Program-made: the position numbers and the translations under genes | The notes under the pieces: model-generated | What the model was told of the DNA's origin: nothing | Seen by the model: only the letters and a program-made list of their open reading frames with translations | Databases searched by the model: none | Assembly (NCBI GenBank): GCA_010909165.1 | Contig: MU008179.1 | Coordinates: 1 to 64,000 of the forward strand | DNA length: 64,000 nt | Source of the DNA: Anthoceros angustus | Taxonomy: Eukaryota; Streptophyta; Anthocerotopsida; Anthocerotales; Anthocerotaceae | Direction: 5' to 3' | Part shown: positions 11,168-23,092 of the stretch, piece after piece | How positions within the stretch are numbered: the first letter of the stretch is position 1 | Layout of the letters: each line of letters starts with the position of its first letter

Positions 11168-13951
11168 GGAAGGGGATGAGCAGGCAATCGTTTGTGTGGA
11201 CTAGCTTTGTGAAGGAGGCGTTTTGTAAGTTGGAACATCACCTCTTTATGCATCAAGTTTTGATCATTGGCCCAAGGAGGGTTTGATGTATAGGCAGGAG
11301 AAACCGGACTTGCGGTTGAAGGTGTGGCTTAGCCATTTGCATCAGCAGCGGGGATATGCCGCCGGCTATCCAAGAGCTTTTATCGCCTATTTGCTTCGGA
11401 CGAGAATTTTGGAGTGGGATGAGCCCACAACGAGTCTTGGTACTTGAACAACAACGTGGGTGATATTTGCGCACACAATGCATCGACAAAGCGATTACTA
11501 CGTGAATGGGTTGAATGGACCACGGATGGCGAGTCAAGGCGAGCAGCGGTGATGAGGAAGAGGAGCTAATGGCTCGACATCGAGCGAGCAGCGGCGATTG
11601 GGAAAAGCGCAAGTAGATGAGTACTTTGATCACGAAGAGCGGCGGTGGCGGCTCACGGCCCGCGGGCGCCTGAGCACCCTCCGAACCCCGGGATAGTATG
11701 TTTGACGGTTCTGAAGATTTTATGGGATATGAAAATGCCCAAAGTCTTTTGCTTGACGTGGCAACCGCTACTTTGGCGGGGCCATTGGCGATTGAGTTCT
11801 GGATTTTGTGGCTTTGATCAATCACGTCTTTGTGCAAACACTTAACTTATGGTCATTACCCTCCGCACTAGTTACAGTCATCATGTCATGACTATGCGGC
11901 CGTGCGCGGCGGTATCGACATCTGGTGTGATAACTTGTGAGTGGATATGTTGATTAGATAGGATGTGCATGAGCATGGTATGCATGCCACCGTAAGCATG
12001 CACATAAGCATGCACACATAAGCATCTTGATAACCATGTGTGTGAACCTGCGGAGGCCCGTGAACGGCGTAACAGCGGGTGACGGACCCATCTTTGGGCG
12101 AGCGTCCGCGGCGGAATTATGGCGCCATGGGCGATCCTCTTGGGCGTCAAGGCGCGCAGCGTGCCTGATCGGCGGAAGGGGATGAACAGGCAATCGTTTG
12201 TGTGGACTAGCTTTGTGAAGGAGCGTTTAAGTTGGAACATCACCTCTTTATGCATCAAGTTTTGATCATTGGCCCAAGGAGGGTTTGATGTATAGAGGAG
12301 AAACCTGCGGACTTCGTAGTCAAGGTGTGGCTTAGCCATTTGCATCGCAGCGGACGATATGCCGCCGGCTATCCAAGAGCTTTTATCGCCTATTTGCTTG
12401 CGGACGAATTTTGGAGTGGGATGAGCCCACAACCGAGTCCGGTACTTGCCGAACAACAACGTGGGTGAATATTTGCGCACACAATGCATCGACAAAGCGA
12501 CTACGTGAATGGGTTGAATGGACCACGGATGGCGAGTCAAGGCGAGCTTGGCGGTGATGAGGAAGAGGAGCTAATGGCGAGCCGAGAACGGCAGCAGCGA
12601 TTGGGAAAAGCGCAAGTAGATGAGTACTTTGATCACGAAGAGCGAGTGGCGGCTCACGGCCACGGGCGCCTGAGCACGAGCGACCCTCCGAACCCCGGGA
12701 TAGTATGTTTGACGGTTCTGAAGATTTTATGGGATATGAAAATGCCCAAAGTCTTTTGCTTGACGTGACCGCTACTTTGGCGGGGGCCATTGGCGATTCG
12801 AGTTTTGTGGCTTTGATCAATCGTCTTTGTGCAAACACTTAACTTAAGTGCGGTTTATGGTCATTACCCTCCGCACAATTCTGGTCATCACGTGTCATGA
12901 CTATGCGGCCCGTGGCGGCGGTATGTGACATCTGATGTGATAACTTGTGAGTGGATATGTTGATTAGATAGGATGTGCATGAGCATGGTATGCATGCCAC
13001 CCGTGAAGCATGCACATAAGCATGCACACATAAGCATCTTGATAACCATGTGTGTGAACCTGCGGAGGCCCGTGAACGGCGTAACAGCGGGTGACGGACC
13101 CATCTTTGGGCGAGCGTCCGCGGCGGAATTATGGCGCCATGGGCGATCCTCTTGGGCGTCAAGGCGCGCAGCGTGCCTGATCGGCGGAAGGGGATGAGCA
13201 GGCAATCGTTTGTGTGGACTAGCTTTTGAAGGGCGTTTTAGTTGGAACATCACCTCTTTATGCATCAAGTTTTGATCATTGGCCCAAGGAGGGTTTTGAT
13301 GTATAGCAGCGGGGGAAACCTGCGGACTTCAGTCAGGTGTGGCTTAGCCATTTGCATCGCAGCGAGACCGCCGCCGGCTATCCAAGAGCTTTTATCGCCT
13401 ATTTGCTTGCTGCGGACGAATTTTGGAGTGGGATGAGCCCACAACCAGTCTTGGTACTTGCCGAACAACAACGTGGGTGAATATTTGCACGCATGCATCG
13501 ACAAAGCGATTACTACGTGAATGGGTTGAATGGACCACGGATGGCGAGTCAAGGCGAGCTTGGCGGTGATGAGGAAGAGGAGCTAATGGCTCGACATCGA
13601 GCAGGAACGGATTGGGAAAAGCGCAAGTAGATGAGTACTTTGATCACGAAGAGCGGCGGTGGCGGCTCACGGCGGGCGCCTGAGCGCGACCCTCCGAACC
13701 CCGGGATAGTATGTTTGACGGTTCTGAAGATTTTATGGGATATGAAAATGCCCAAAGTCTTTGCTTCAGTGACGGTGACCGCTACTTTGGCGGGGCCATT
13801 GGCGATTCGATTTTGATTTTGTGGCTTTGATCAATCACGTCTTTGTGCAAACACTTAACTTAAGTGCGGTTTATGGTCATTACCCTCCGCACTAGTTACA
13901 GTCATCACCGTGTCTCGACTATGCGGCCCGTGGCGGCGGTATCGCGACATC
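11168..13951 (+). repeat. three-copy tandem repeat of about 1 kb inside the retroelement
   Basis: Copies start near 11168, 12177 and 13188, each opening with ggggatgancaggcaatcg. Each unit contains the coding-like tail of the element (segments HHLFMHQVLIIGPRRV and, in the second copy, DPPNPGIVCLTVLKILWDM), then about 250 bp of LTR sequence. The junction joins LTR sequence at gatcggcggaag to the internal gcgggaagggg, a shared GCGG(G)AAG microhomology, which suggests unequal exchange or template switching. The third copy runs into the complete 3' LTR. Copies differ mainly by short indels in GC-rich places. Confidence 0.8.
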
Positions 13952-14362
13952 TGATGTGATGACTTGTGAGTGGATATGTTGATTAGATAGGATGTGCATG
14001 AGCATGGCATGCATGCCCACCGTAAGCATGCACACATAAGCATCTTGATAACCATGTGTGAACCTGCGGAGGCCCGTGAACGCGTAAACGGGTGCGGACC
14101 CATCTTTGGGCGAGCGTCAGGCGGAATTATGGCGCCATGGGATCCTCTTGGGCGTCAAGCGCCGCATCTCGGCGGAAGGCGCGCCAAGCATTTAAGCGAT
14201 AAAGTAGGTTTCAATCTGCGGTGCAAGCGGATTGCGATGTTTGTTCTTACAGAAGCCATACGAATCCCAATGAAGAAGGGTGCGGAGTTCCTTTGACAAT
14301 CACGGCTTTGGGAGGTGCGGGTGGATGGGCTTGGACCCGATTGAAGGACGAATTTTGCCATT
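13952..14362 (+). repeat. putative 3' LTR
   Basis: This matches 3549-3982 from the TG(A/G)TGTGATGACTTGTG start through gggtggatgggcttgg and attttgcc, with scattered small indels. Just after it (14380-14480) the sequence preceding the LTR recurs (gtggctttgatcaat to ctcgactatgcggcc), so the right boundary has itself been rearranged. Confidence 0.5.
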
Positions 14363-15440
14363 GGCGCTCGAGTTAGCGATCTGGATTTTGTGGCTTTGAT
14401 CAATGCGTCTTTGTGCAAACACTTAACTTCGGCTTATGGTCATTACCCTCCGCACTAGTTACAGGTCATCACCGTGTCTCGACTATGCGGCCGTGCCGAC
14501 ACGCGGCGTCGTCCAATAACCCGTCCTCACCGTAGTCGAGTCCCGCCACTGACCGTAGGCCCGTCGACTGGGCCTCGCCCGGTGGGACGCTAAGGCTTGT
14601 CGACCAGAAAGCCGCCCCACAGATGCAGGAGGTCGCTACGCCTTGATGAGCCCGGAGCCCACGACGGACCCGGGCCTCATTGCCACGCCGTCGTCCTCGG
14701 CAGGGCTTGCGCGCCCCGCCGAGTACGGGGCCTCCACGCCATGCCCCGTACTCGGGGGCCTATAAGGACAGGGCAAGGCCAGCCCCTGCAGCCGTGCCTG
14801 GCCATGGCAGCCCCACCGGACGCCATTGAGGGTGACCACCATGCACCCCTCAGCCACGACCGTCCTAACCAATGGCTAGGAGCCCTTGCAATGGCTATTC
14901 TCTGTTTAGACATGGTCAAATGTAGATCACCGTATCTTGAAGCATCATTGCCATCATATCAATGCCCCGGTAAAAAATACTTAGAAGGTTCCGTAGACAT
15001 ACCTATCTCACAAAAACTCATTTGTTAGAGCCAAAAAAAAGTGAAAAACAACAATTCAATTCAAGGAGAAACGTAGTGAGTACGAAGACCCCAAGGGTCA
15101 TAGCAAGAGAGAGCAGCTAAGCACTTTTGAAATGATAGTCATGAGAGAGAATCACTATACACCAATGACCACAACCCAAACCCTTGCATTCACTATAGAA
15201 GTATGACAATGAGATACTTAGGAAGTTCAACGCATCAATTTGACAAGAAAATCTAGGATGTTTTGCAATGCATCGCTTCCATGAGAAAATCTAGGCACAT
15301 CTATTTCACAAAACACAATTGCTATTATAAGCAAGCAAGGACAAAATCCTTAGAGCTAGGGGGCATCCATGATAGACCGATGTGCATGATATCCCATCAT
15401 CATACATCGTTGGGTTGCATTCACGATAGAAGTACTAGGA
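14363..15440. other. repeat-derived spacer with a 13-bp inverted repeat
   Basis: The first 120 bp repeats sequence found upstream of the 3' LTR. A GC-rich segment follows, with a perfect 13-bp inverted repeat, ccgagtacggggc at 14719-14731 and its complement at 14743-14755, just before a TATA-like cctataagga (14759). This could be the core promoter of an old LTR. From about 14900 the DNA turns AT-rich without a gene. Confidence 0.4.
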
Positions 15441-15626
15441 TAAAATAGCTTGTGCATAAAATCTACATTTTTCATAGCTATGATAGCTTCTCATACCAAG
15501 ATGCCTAGTTTTGCAAAAGGATCGCATATGAGATAAAATAGCTTGTGCATAAAATCTACATTTTTCATAGCTATGATAGCTTCTCATACCAAGATGCCTA
15601 GTTTTGCAAAAGGATCGCATATGAGA
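15441..15626. repeat. 93-bp tandem repeat, two copies
   Basis: The unit beginning taaaatagcttgtgcataaa is repeated exactly head to tail at 15441 and 15534 with no difference that I can see. The identity implies a recent duplication. It is non-coding. Confidence 0.9.
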
Positions 15627-16788
15627 CAGTTATGGTCTATTCTCAACTGTCATCCTCAAGCTACTTGCACTATTCTTAGCTGTTATCCTCAAGGTGCTTG
15701 TATTATTGATGTCGTTTCAAAAAAAGCCTTTTCCTTCTAACAAGACCAACATATCTATTATTAAATGATATGTAATAATATTAATAATTTATTAAAATAT
15801 CTAAATTTTCTTTTCAAATTTTTAACTTTTAACTCTTGCTTACGCTTTCACCACAACCTCCATTATAATTTTTAAGATATCCTTGGATCCAGACTAAATT
15901 TACGTTATCCATAACTTTTCAAACAAACCGTGGCCAAAACGTCGCCCAACCTGGTGAAGCAAGCCAAACGATTACGATTATAAAACATAAGTAACGGTGG
16001 ATAATGTTATCGTAATCATACTCTTCGTCATCGTACATATGTACTCATGTACCTGGCGGGCTGGCACCATTCATAAGCGGGACTACAAAGCTCTATGGGC
16101 TTCAAGGCTGTGTGTCCTCGAAGTATGAGCCATCGACTTTGTGGTGGCCAGAGAGGGAGAGTTTGGTTTAGGGAATGCTGAGCTTCAAAGTATGCTAGTG
16201 CGAAGCTTCATAGCAGGGGTAGGCATCTCCCTCAGCACATACAGCGAGCAGTGCTTCCCTCATCCACGGGAAAGGCCGCCTTTCGGAAATCGAAGCCGTG
16301 TTCTCGCCATTAAAATTTCCGTGTCCTAAACCCTCAGAACGAAAGGGACGACATGGCGTTTGAGAAGACGGAGGGAACGGAAACCTGGCTCGACCATGCG
16401 CACAGCAATCGAGGGAACATGGTTCAAAGCCAGCTTCTTCCAGCGTGTAGACTAGCTCGTTCCATGCCATGCGCTACGTCTTTCCCGAAGGCAATACTCA
16501 AAACCAATAGAAACTACCCACCCACACCGTGAGCACCTGGGGGATTTTTGGCCGCAGATGTACTGTATGTAATGCTTTTAGTCAGAATAGCAGTTCTAAT
16601 AGGTACATTCATATGTAATCGTTTCCAACAGAATGGCAACAATTCCCCCCTATGCTTAGGATACCTTCACTTAGGATACCTCCACCTGCTGCTGCCTGCA
16701 CGCGCTTCACAAGCAATCAAGAAGGAAGAAGGAAGGGGTGCGGCGCCGGCCACGCGACATCGCAGGCTTTTGTGGCAATACCGTAGAA
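15627..16788. other. AT-rich spacer and upstream region of U2AF65
   Basis: 15700-16060 is AT-rich with no coding frame. 16140-16740 is more balanced and should contain the promoter and 5' UTR of the U2AF65 gene. I see no diagnostic TATA box or transcription start. Confidence 0.4.
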
Positions 16789-19700
16789 ATGGAGGGAGAG
16801 GTGTCCAGGAAGGCCTCAGGCGCTGGGTTAATTGAAGAAGACAGGGGGCCACCCGAGACAGCTGCTGCGCCATTCCAAAAACAAGTTACGGTAAGAGGAC
16901 CCCAGCCAGCCAGGTTAACACCTTCTGCTGTGCTGAGGTGAGAGGGAGCTCGTCGTGATAATTGGGGTATGCGCGTGCGCTCTTGACGGGCACTCCAGGA
17001 TCCGCCAACGGGTTGTTCTCGTTTCCGAAAAAGCCATGCAGCTCAAGCACTTTCTCAAATGCTTCTGTAACGGACGCGTCCGCAGGCAGGGCATTCTAGG
17101 TTCATTCATTCGCAAATTTGGTATTATCTCGTCTTGCTGCTGGCCGACATGTGTGTGTATAGGTCCCTTTTCCTTCTGCTTCGTGTTGGGCTCCACCGCT
17201 TTCCCCTGCCTCCTGAGCCAGCTTTCCTTTCACTGACTGTGCTTTCAGCGGCCTTCTCGCGAGGATGAAAGGAGGCCTGAGAAGATGAGAGAAGATGGCG
17301 GCAGATACAGAGACAGCCGCAGAAGGGATGACCGGGATCGGGATCGAGACAGATTTGAAAGGGAACGACGTATACGGGACGAGGGTGATAGAGGAGATAG
17401 AGGGGACAGGGGAGACAGGGGTGACAGAAGCGATCGAGATAGGTCAGTTCATTTTCTTTTGTCTTGGTGATTGTTTTGTCCATGCTTCTTAATTCTGCAG
17501 GCATCATTTTATGAGTGTCGCCCCTTGGCTTCTGCTCAGGGCATGTGCTTTGTCCGTTTTGCATGGCTGTATATCGCAGAACTTGTAGTTTGTGGGGTTG
17601 TGAGGAGTAACACTCTGGTGGATGTTCAATTTGGTTATCTGCTGTGCCTTGGTCTCTGATAGATTGACTGTTTCATTACTGCAGGCGACATGAGCATGAC
17701 CGTGATAGAGAACGTAGACACAGACATCGGTCACGATCTCGGTCACGTGGTCGATCGCGAGATCGGCGTTCAAACTCTAGATCAGGCTCAAGAGATCGAA
17801 AAAGGTATGACTTATGAGAACGAATTTCTACTAGTCATGCAGACAGCTCCTGCTGGCGTCCTTCTGCTAACTGTGACCAGGGATTGACTTTACAGCAAGC
17901 GGACTAGTGGGTTTGACATGGCGCCACCTGGTGCTGCTGTTGTCACAGCTGCTGCTATGACAGGTGTGCTACTACCTGAAACCTGTTTTACTGAGTCAAT
18001 AGGCAGAGTCACAGGGTGTTTTCATTGATGACAAGCTGCACCTAGATACCAGCATCTTGTAAGGACATTTGGATGTGAAATTAGTGTAGGATGTTAGCAT
18101 GTAGTATGTGTTGTTATGCCACACTATAGATGCTTCTAAACTTGATTTTCTTCTTGGAGTAGAGTCGTTTGTCTCTCTCTTGAGCATTTCAATTATCATG
18201 AGCGGACACTGAGGGGTACTGTTTGCTGGTTCCTTGTCGTCTCTGGATGGTTCGTGTTTGTTGTTTCCTTGTTTGCTTGCTCCACGTTGCGGATGGCATC
18301 ACGAACCTGGTAGCCCTTTGTTCCTCTCAACAACATTTCCTGGAAGGCTATTTGCAAATGGAGGAGAGTTTGGTGCTGCCTCTTTAGTGCATCGAATGAA
18401 CACCTCTATCTACCTTCTATGGTCCTGGCCACTGTCACCCATTCTCTTCCAATCAGGCGGAATTTTGCTTTCCGAACTGCATCAAGTGGTGTATTGTATA
18501 CATAGGGCATCCACTGTTGGATGCTGCGTCCGTTCTTAGGGCTTCCCAGGAACCTGTTAGTGCAGCAAGAGGGCTTCTACCACAGACAGTGGCTGACCAT
18601 GCATGAGAATAGGTGCAATACTCAACTCACAAACAGGGGTGCTATCATCAGCAGCTGCAGGTCCAGGGGCTGGTTTATCTCCCTTAGGTAGGTAACTTTT
18701 AAGAAAAAGCCATGGCCTTTAATGTCTGGTTTCACTTTTTGAGCAGTGCTGCACTCTCTTAGGAACAGCAAGGCGGTGTGGATTTTGAGACTGATCTGTT
18801 GGTTTGATTTTCCACTGGGGTGCACTTATGCAACTTATCTATTTTATTATTGTTGTAGGTCAGATATCTGGGATGGGACAGACTCTTTCTGGTGTTTTCA
18901 CATCGATGTTTCCATTTGCTGGTGGAACACAGGTATGCTGTGAACAAGCCTTCTTTAATGCTCCAAGACTAAGCTTAGATTCTATGGACCATGATCAAAT
19001 TGCCAGCTCTCCCGATTTTTCTTTGGTTGCACTATGTGCTTGCTCTGTTCTCACGAACGTTTTTGCAACCTTGAAATTTCGTTGAATTGCAGGCAACAAG
19101 ACATGCTCGTAGGGTTTATGTCGGAGGGCTTCCTCCTATGGCAAATGAGCAGGTGAAATTTCTGGTTCTGTTTGGACAAGTTCTTACTTTTGAAAGCATT
19201 TGTTGATTCATTCACGCATTGTCCATATTTTCTACTTTTCTGTTCCTGGGCAGTTTTTGGCTTTCTAAACACAACCCACTTGCCGAGTTCACTCAGACTG
19301 GGCCGGTTTTTTGAACAGAGTGTTGCGACATTCTTTAGCCAGGTAATGGCTGCCGTTGGAGGTAACACTGCTGGGCCAGGTACTTATGTGAATTTCTTGT
19401 TAGATATCTCACTCGTGATGTGCTAAAGTTTGTCATGGGTAACTATTGTTCACTATGAATTAAAAGGAGGAAATTGGCCACTGCAGGCGATGCTGTTGTC
19501 AATGTTTACATCAATCAGGAGAAGAGGTTTGCATTCGTAGAGATGCGAACTGTGGAGGAGGCAAGCAATGCCATGGCTCTTGATGGTATCATCTATGAGG
19601 TGATTCTCCTTGTGAAAGGCTTGAAATATATGCATTTTGCTCAGGCCCATGTTCATATGGCTGGAATCTTTCAGGGAGTATCAGTGCGTGTCAGGAGACC

Positions 19701-21291
19701 AAGTGACTACAATCCATCCATGGCAGCCACTCTAGGACCCAGCCAGCCAAGCCCCAATTTAAATCTTGCTGCTGTTGGGCTGACTCCAGGGTGAGTAACC
19801 ATCTTGGGCTTTCAGTTATGTACCGATTTCTTGGGTTTTCCAGATCCTCACAGCTTTAACGGCCTATCATCAGGGCTTCTGGAGGAGCAGATGGCCCCGA
19901 TCGAATATTTGTAGGGGGTTTACCATATTACCTTAGTGAAGAGCAAATCATGGATCTTCTTTCCTCGTTTGGGTATTTGTCTAGACCAATTGTAGTAGGT
20001 GTCCCACGTTATCCCACTTGTAGTAGGTGTTTGTATGACTGCGGTCACAGCTGATTGAGTGTGGTTGGTGTGCAGGCCACTCCGCGCCTTTGACCTTGTA
20101 AAGGACCGGGACACTGGTAACTCAAAGGGATACGGGTTTTGTGTGTATCAGGTTCGCCATCATGGTCACAGCTTTGTTGGGCAGACAAATGACACAGCAG
20201 CATTTTTTAACTCTGCGTGTTGCAGGACCTCTCTGTCGCCGATATCGCTTGTGCAGCCCTCAATGGCATGAAGATGGGTGACAAGACGCTGACTGTGAGG
20301 CGTGCAACTGCCAGGTTGGCAGGCACAGTTCTTCTGGCAAGTGATGCTAACTAAGATAAACTCCAATTTCTGACACGGGAGGTTTTCATGTTCTAAACTT
20401 GCAGTGGTCAACCAAAGCCTGATCAAACAAATGTTCTTGTCCAAGCACAACAGCAAATTGCCTTGCAGGTATGGGCTGATTTACTGTTTTATATTGGTTC
20501 AGTGGTGTGCTTGAGGTGAGGAATAATTGTGACGATGCTTGTGACCTCTCCAGAAGCTTGCCCTTCAAGCAAGTGGTGCAAATGCTGTGAGTCTTGGACC
20601 AGGAACGATGTCAAGTTTGCCTGGAGGGATGATGCCAGGCATGATCTCGGGGATGACCTTGTTGACCACCAACGAGGTGCCAACTAGAGTTGTCTGTCTA
20701 TCTCAGGTATGCTCATGCTAGCATTGCAGTAAGTGTAGACCGGCAAGAGATTGAGTGCCGTGATTTGTGTGTTGACATATTCCACGTGTTTCTGGATCTG
20801 ACTTTTCACAACGTGGATTGGCACCTCACAAGGTTGTGTCTGCGGATGAATTGAGGGACGACAGTGAGTATGACGAAATAGTTGAGGATATGAGGGACGA
20901 ATGTGGCAAATACGGTAAATGCTTACTCGACTTGATAGGCTGTTGTGTCTGAGCACTTGGAATTCTGTTTTCTCAAATCTGACTTTTGCACGCTGTCAGG
21001 AACAATAACAAACTTGGTTATACCCAGACCGAACGATTCTGGCGAGGAGGTTCCCGGTGTGGGAATGGTGAGTATCATTGGATTCCTCTGTCTGGATTCC
21101 TCTGTCTGAAGAGCCTGCGGGTGGAACGTTTTCTCATCAGGTGTTTGCTGCAGGTGTTTGTAGAATACGTCGACACTCAAGGGGCTGCCAAGGCCAAGTC
21201 CACCTTGCATGGTCGGAAGTTCGGTGGCAACAGCGTCATCGCCTCCTATTATGCGGAGGACAAATTTACACATGGCGATTTTGGTGGATAA
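16789..21291 (+). CDS. U2AF65: splicing factor U2AF large subunit (U2AF65)
   Basis: Binds the polypyrimidine tract at 3' splice sites in the nucleus and recruits U2 snRNP together with U2AF35. Seventeen exons join in frame to 558 aa: 16789-16890, 17249-17442, 17685-17804, 17896-17963, 18859-18932, 19093-19152, 19319-19379, 19487-19599, 19675-19790, 19874-19972, 20076-20151, 20226-20314, 20405-20468, 20554-20706, 20833-20914, 21000-21067, 21154-21291. All introns are GT-AG; most are 75-360 nt, one is 895 nt. Residues 35-140 form an RS domain (RDRDRDRFERERR, RSRSRSRGRSRDR). RRM1 begins RRVYVGGLPP (~192), RRM2 DRIFVGGLPYYLSEEQ (~309) and the C-terminal UHM TRVVCLSQ (~457) with VPGVGMVFVEYVD and GRKFGGNSV. 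Exon 1 is the least certain: its ATG gives a non-conserved 34-residue start. Length and domain order are normal, so the gene looks functional. Confidence 0.92.
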
Positions 21292-22425
21292 TACCTCCTA
21301 GAAACGCTACCTGCAATGTGAGCGTTACGACCTTACGAAGTATGTGAAGGTTTCACGAGGGAACCCGGATTGTTCCAGACCGCAGTGCGTGAGCCCCCTT
21401 GCTGAGATGTCCCTCCCGCTATTCCACCACACTGACGATACGAACGAGTTACAAGCAAACCACTACTACTAACCCCCCACCACGAAGGCCATTAGAGCTT
21501 TCCAAAGCAAAGCGACTGTGTGTCGGTTTGTCTCAAAACAGTGGGGATGCTAGATAGCTGAATGCCTTGCTTTGTTTGGCTCAGTTCACACGTCTTCCTT
21601 CATAAGAGCTAGCAAGAGCCCTGGCTCCTCTAAAGCCGCAGCTACCAAGGAAACCACTACTGTGAGGTCCGGAAACTATTTCCATACACCTGTTTGCTGT
21701 TGGCAGATCCACCAGATCTGCAGGAGGACGCATTATTGAATGTTCAGGTAGCTTCTGTTCCCAGCCTGGTGAGCGTTTTGCTTTCTCACGCACGTTCTGG
21801 CAGACAGGAGGAACAGGTCAGACTGGAGACAATCATGTAACCGATACAGTTGGTGACCACTTGCTCTGTCACTGCCCAGACATTACCCAGATTCCCAAAC
21901 CATGTTAATCTAACAAAGACCAATAAGAAAATACAGGACCGAACTATGATTATTGCGATCAGAAAGCACACGTATGCCATGAGGAACGCCATCCACCAGC
22001 AAAGGTGGTCACGAAATCCACCGTTCTCGGATCCTCGACTTCAGCAATGAGAATACTACGTGTGGCAGGAAGTGGGGAATGAATGAGGCCCGCTGCAGAG
22101 CACATTGCTCTGTTTCTAGTGCAGGAGTGCAAAACGAGTGCAAGCCCCTTTGCAAGCTGTGTTCGAGCAGACATGCCAACTCCAGGGTCTCTCTTTATCT
22201 TTCTTACTGGGAAGCCAAGCAATGGCAGCTCCAGCACTAAGCATTATCTTGGGGATTATACCCCCACCTTTGACGACCAGGTCGTCAGTACCAGCCATTT
22301 TAGCCAAGAGCACATCCACCACAAGCCTTGCAACATCTGCAGACGACTCCTCAATATCACACACTCCACCATCTGGAGCCTTCCTAATCGACTTCGACTC
22401 CTGGACGTGTCCGCCAAGGCCAAGG
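21292..22425. other. 3' flank of U2AF65, no gene
   Basis: It contains the 3' UTR and flank of U2AF65. About 21300-21770 is similar to 22550-22920 downstream. Between them (21780-22420) I see no convincing coding frame. Confidence 0.5.
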
Positions 22426-22990
22426 GACTCGACTCAAGGGGCTGCTAAGGCCAAGTCCACCTTGCAGCTCGGAAGTCCGGTGGCAAGGGCGTCATCGACT
22501 CCTATCATGCGGAGGACAGATTTACACACGGCGATTTGTTGGGCAATACCTCCTAGTAGCGCTACCGTAAGTGTCGGCGTTACAACCTTAAGAAGAATGT
22601 GAAGGTTTCACGAGGGAACCCGCATTTTTCCAGAGCCACAAGTGCGTGAGCCCCTTTGCCGGAAGGTCCCTTCCACTATTCCACCGCTACTGACGATAGG
22701 AACGAGTTACAAGCAAACAGTTTCTACTAACTCCCCACCATTCAGGATATACAAGCTTCTCCACAACAGCAACCCCTGTTTGGTTGGTTTGTCCCAAAAC
22801 AGTTCACCATATGATGCTCGATAGTTGACCGCCTACCTTGGTTGGCTCAGTACACAAGTCTACCTACAACAGCTAGCAAGAGCCTTTGCTCCTCTAAAGC
22901 CGCAAATACCAAGGAGCCCACAACTGTAAACACCCGTTTGAACGAGAGATTCAGAGCACGCTTCGTATCAGAAAGGTGCATAAGGAAGCA
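22426..22990 (+). pseudogene. duplicated last exon and 3' flank of U2AF65
   Basis: 22432-22557 repeats exon 17 of U2AF65 (ACTCAAGGGGCTGC, gccaagtccacc, tcctatcatgcggagga) but with changed codons and a different end, so the UHM frame is not kept. After it, 22570-22920 follows the parental 3' flank (for example gaaggtttcacgagggaacc, and gagttacaagcaaac). The copy lies about 1.27 kb after the original. It is a partial tandem duplication and not a second gene; it could serve as an alternative 3' end only if spliced in. Confidence 0.8.
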
Positions 22991-23092
22991 ACACGCTCAA
23001 AGCTAGGGACAGAAGCTACCTGAACAACAGCGCTGATTGCCACATCCTGGGCACAGGCCTATTCATTGGGGCCAAGTTGGCTTCGATGGGTT

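Larger units (their letters stand above)
3549..14362 (+). mobile_element. Ty3/gypsy LTR retrotransposon carrying a C5-MTase domain (decayed)
   Basis: The element shows the plus-strand order gag, zinc knuckle, aspartic protease, cytosine-C5 methyltransferase, reverse transcriptase, RNase H, integrase, which is Ty3/gypsy order (integrase last) with an extra enzyme between protease and RT. The end of integrase carries a HLAPCHLPN-type tail. Numerous frameshifts and stops interrupt every domain, so as written it cannot make a polyprotein. Copies of one internal unit differ mostly by short indels, so part of this damage may be sequencing or assembly error. The 3' region is expanded by a tandem repeat of about 1 kb. 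Confidence 0.8.

Noticed and set aside
11253-13552. Long minus-strand frames of 100-220 codons across the 1-kb repeats
   Set aside because: They recur only because the DNA repeats, contain antisense of the retroelement tail and LTR, and show no domain.
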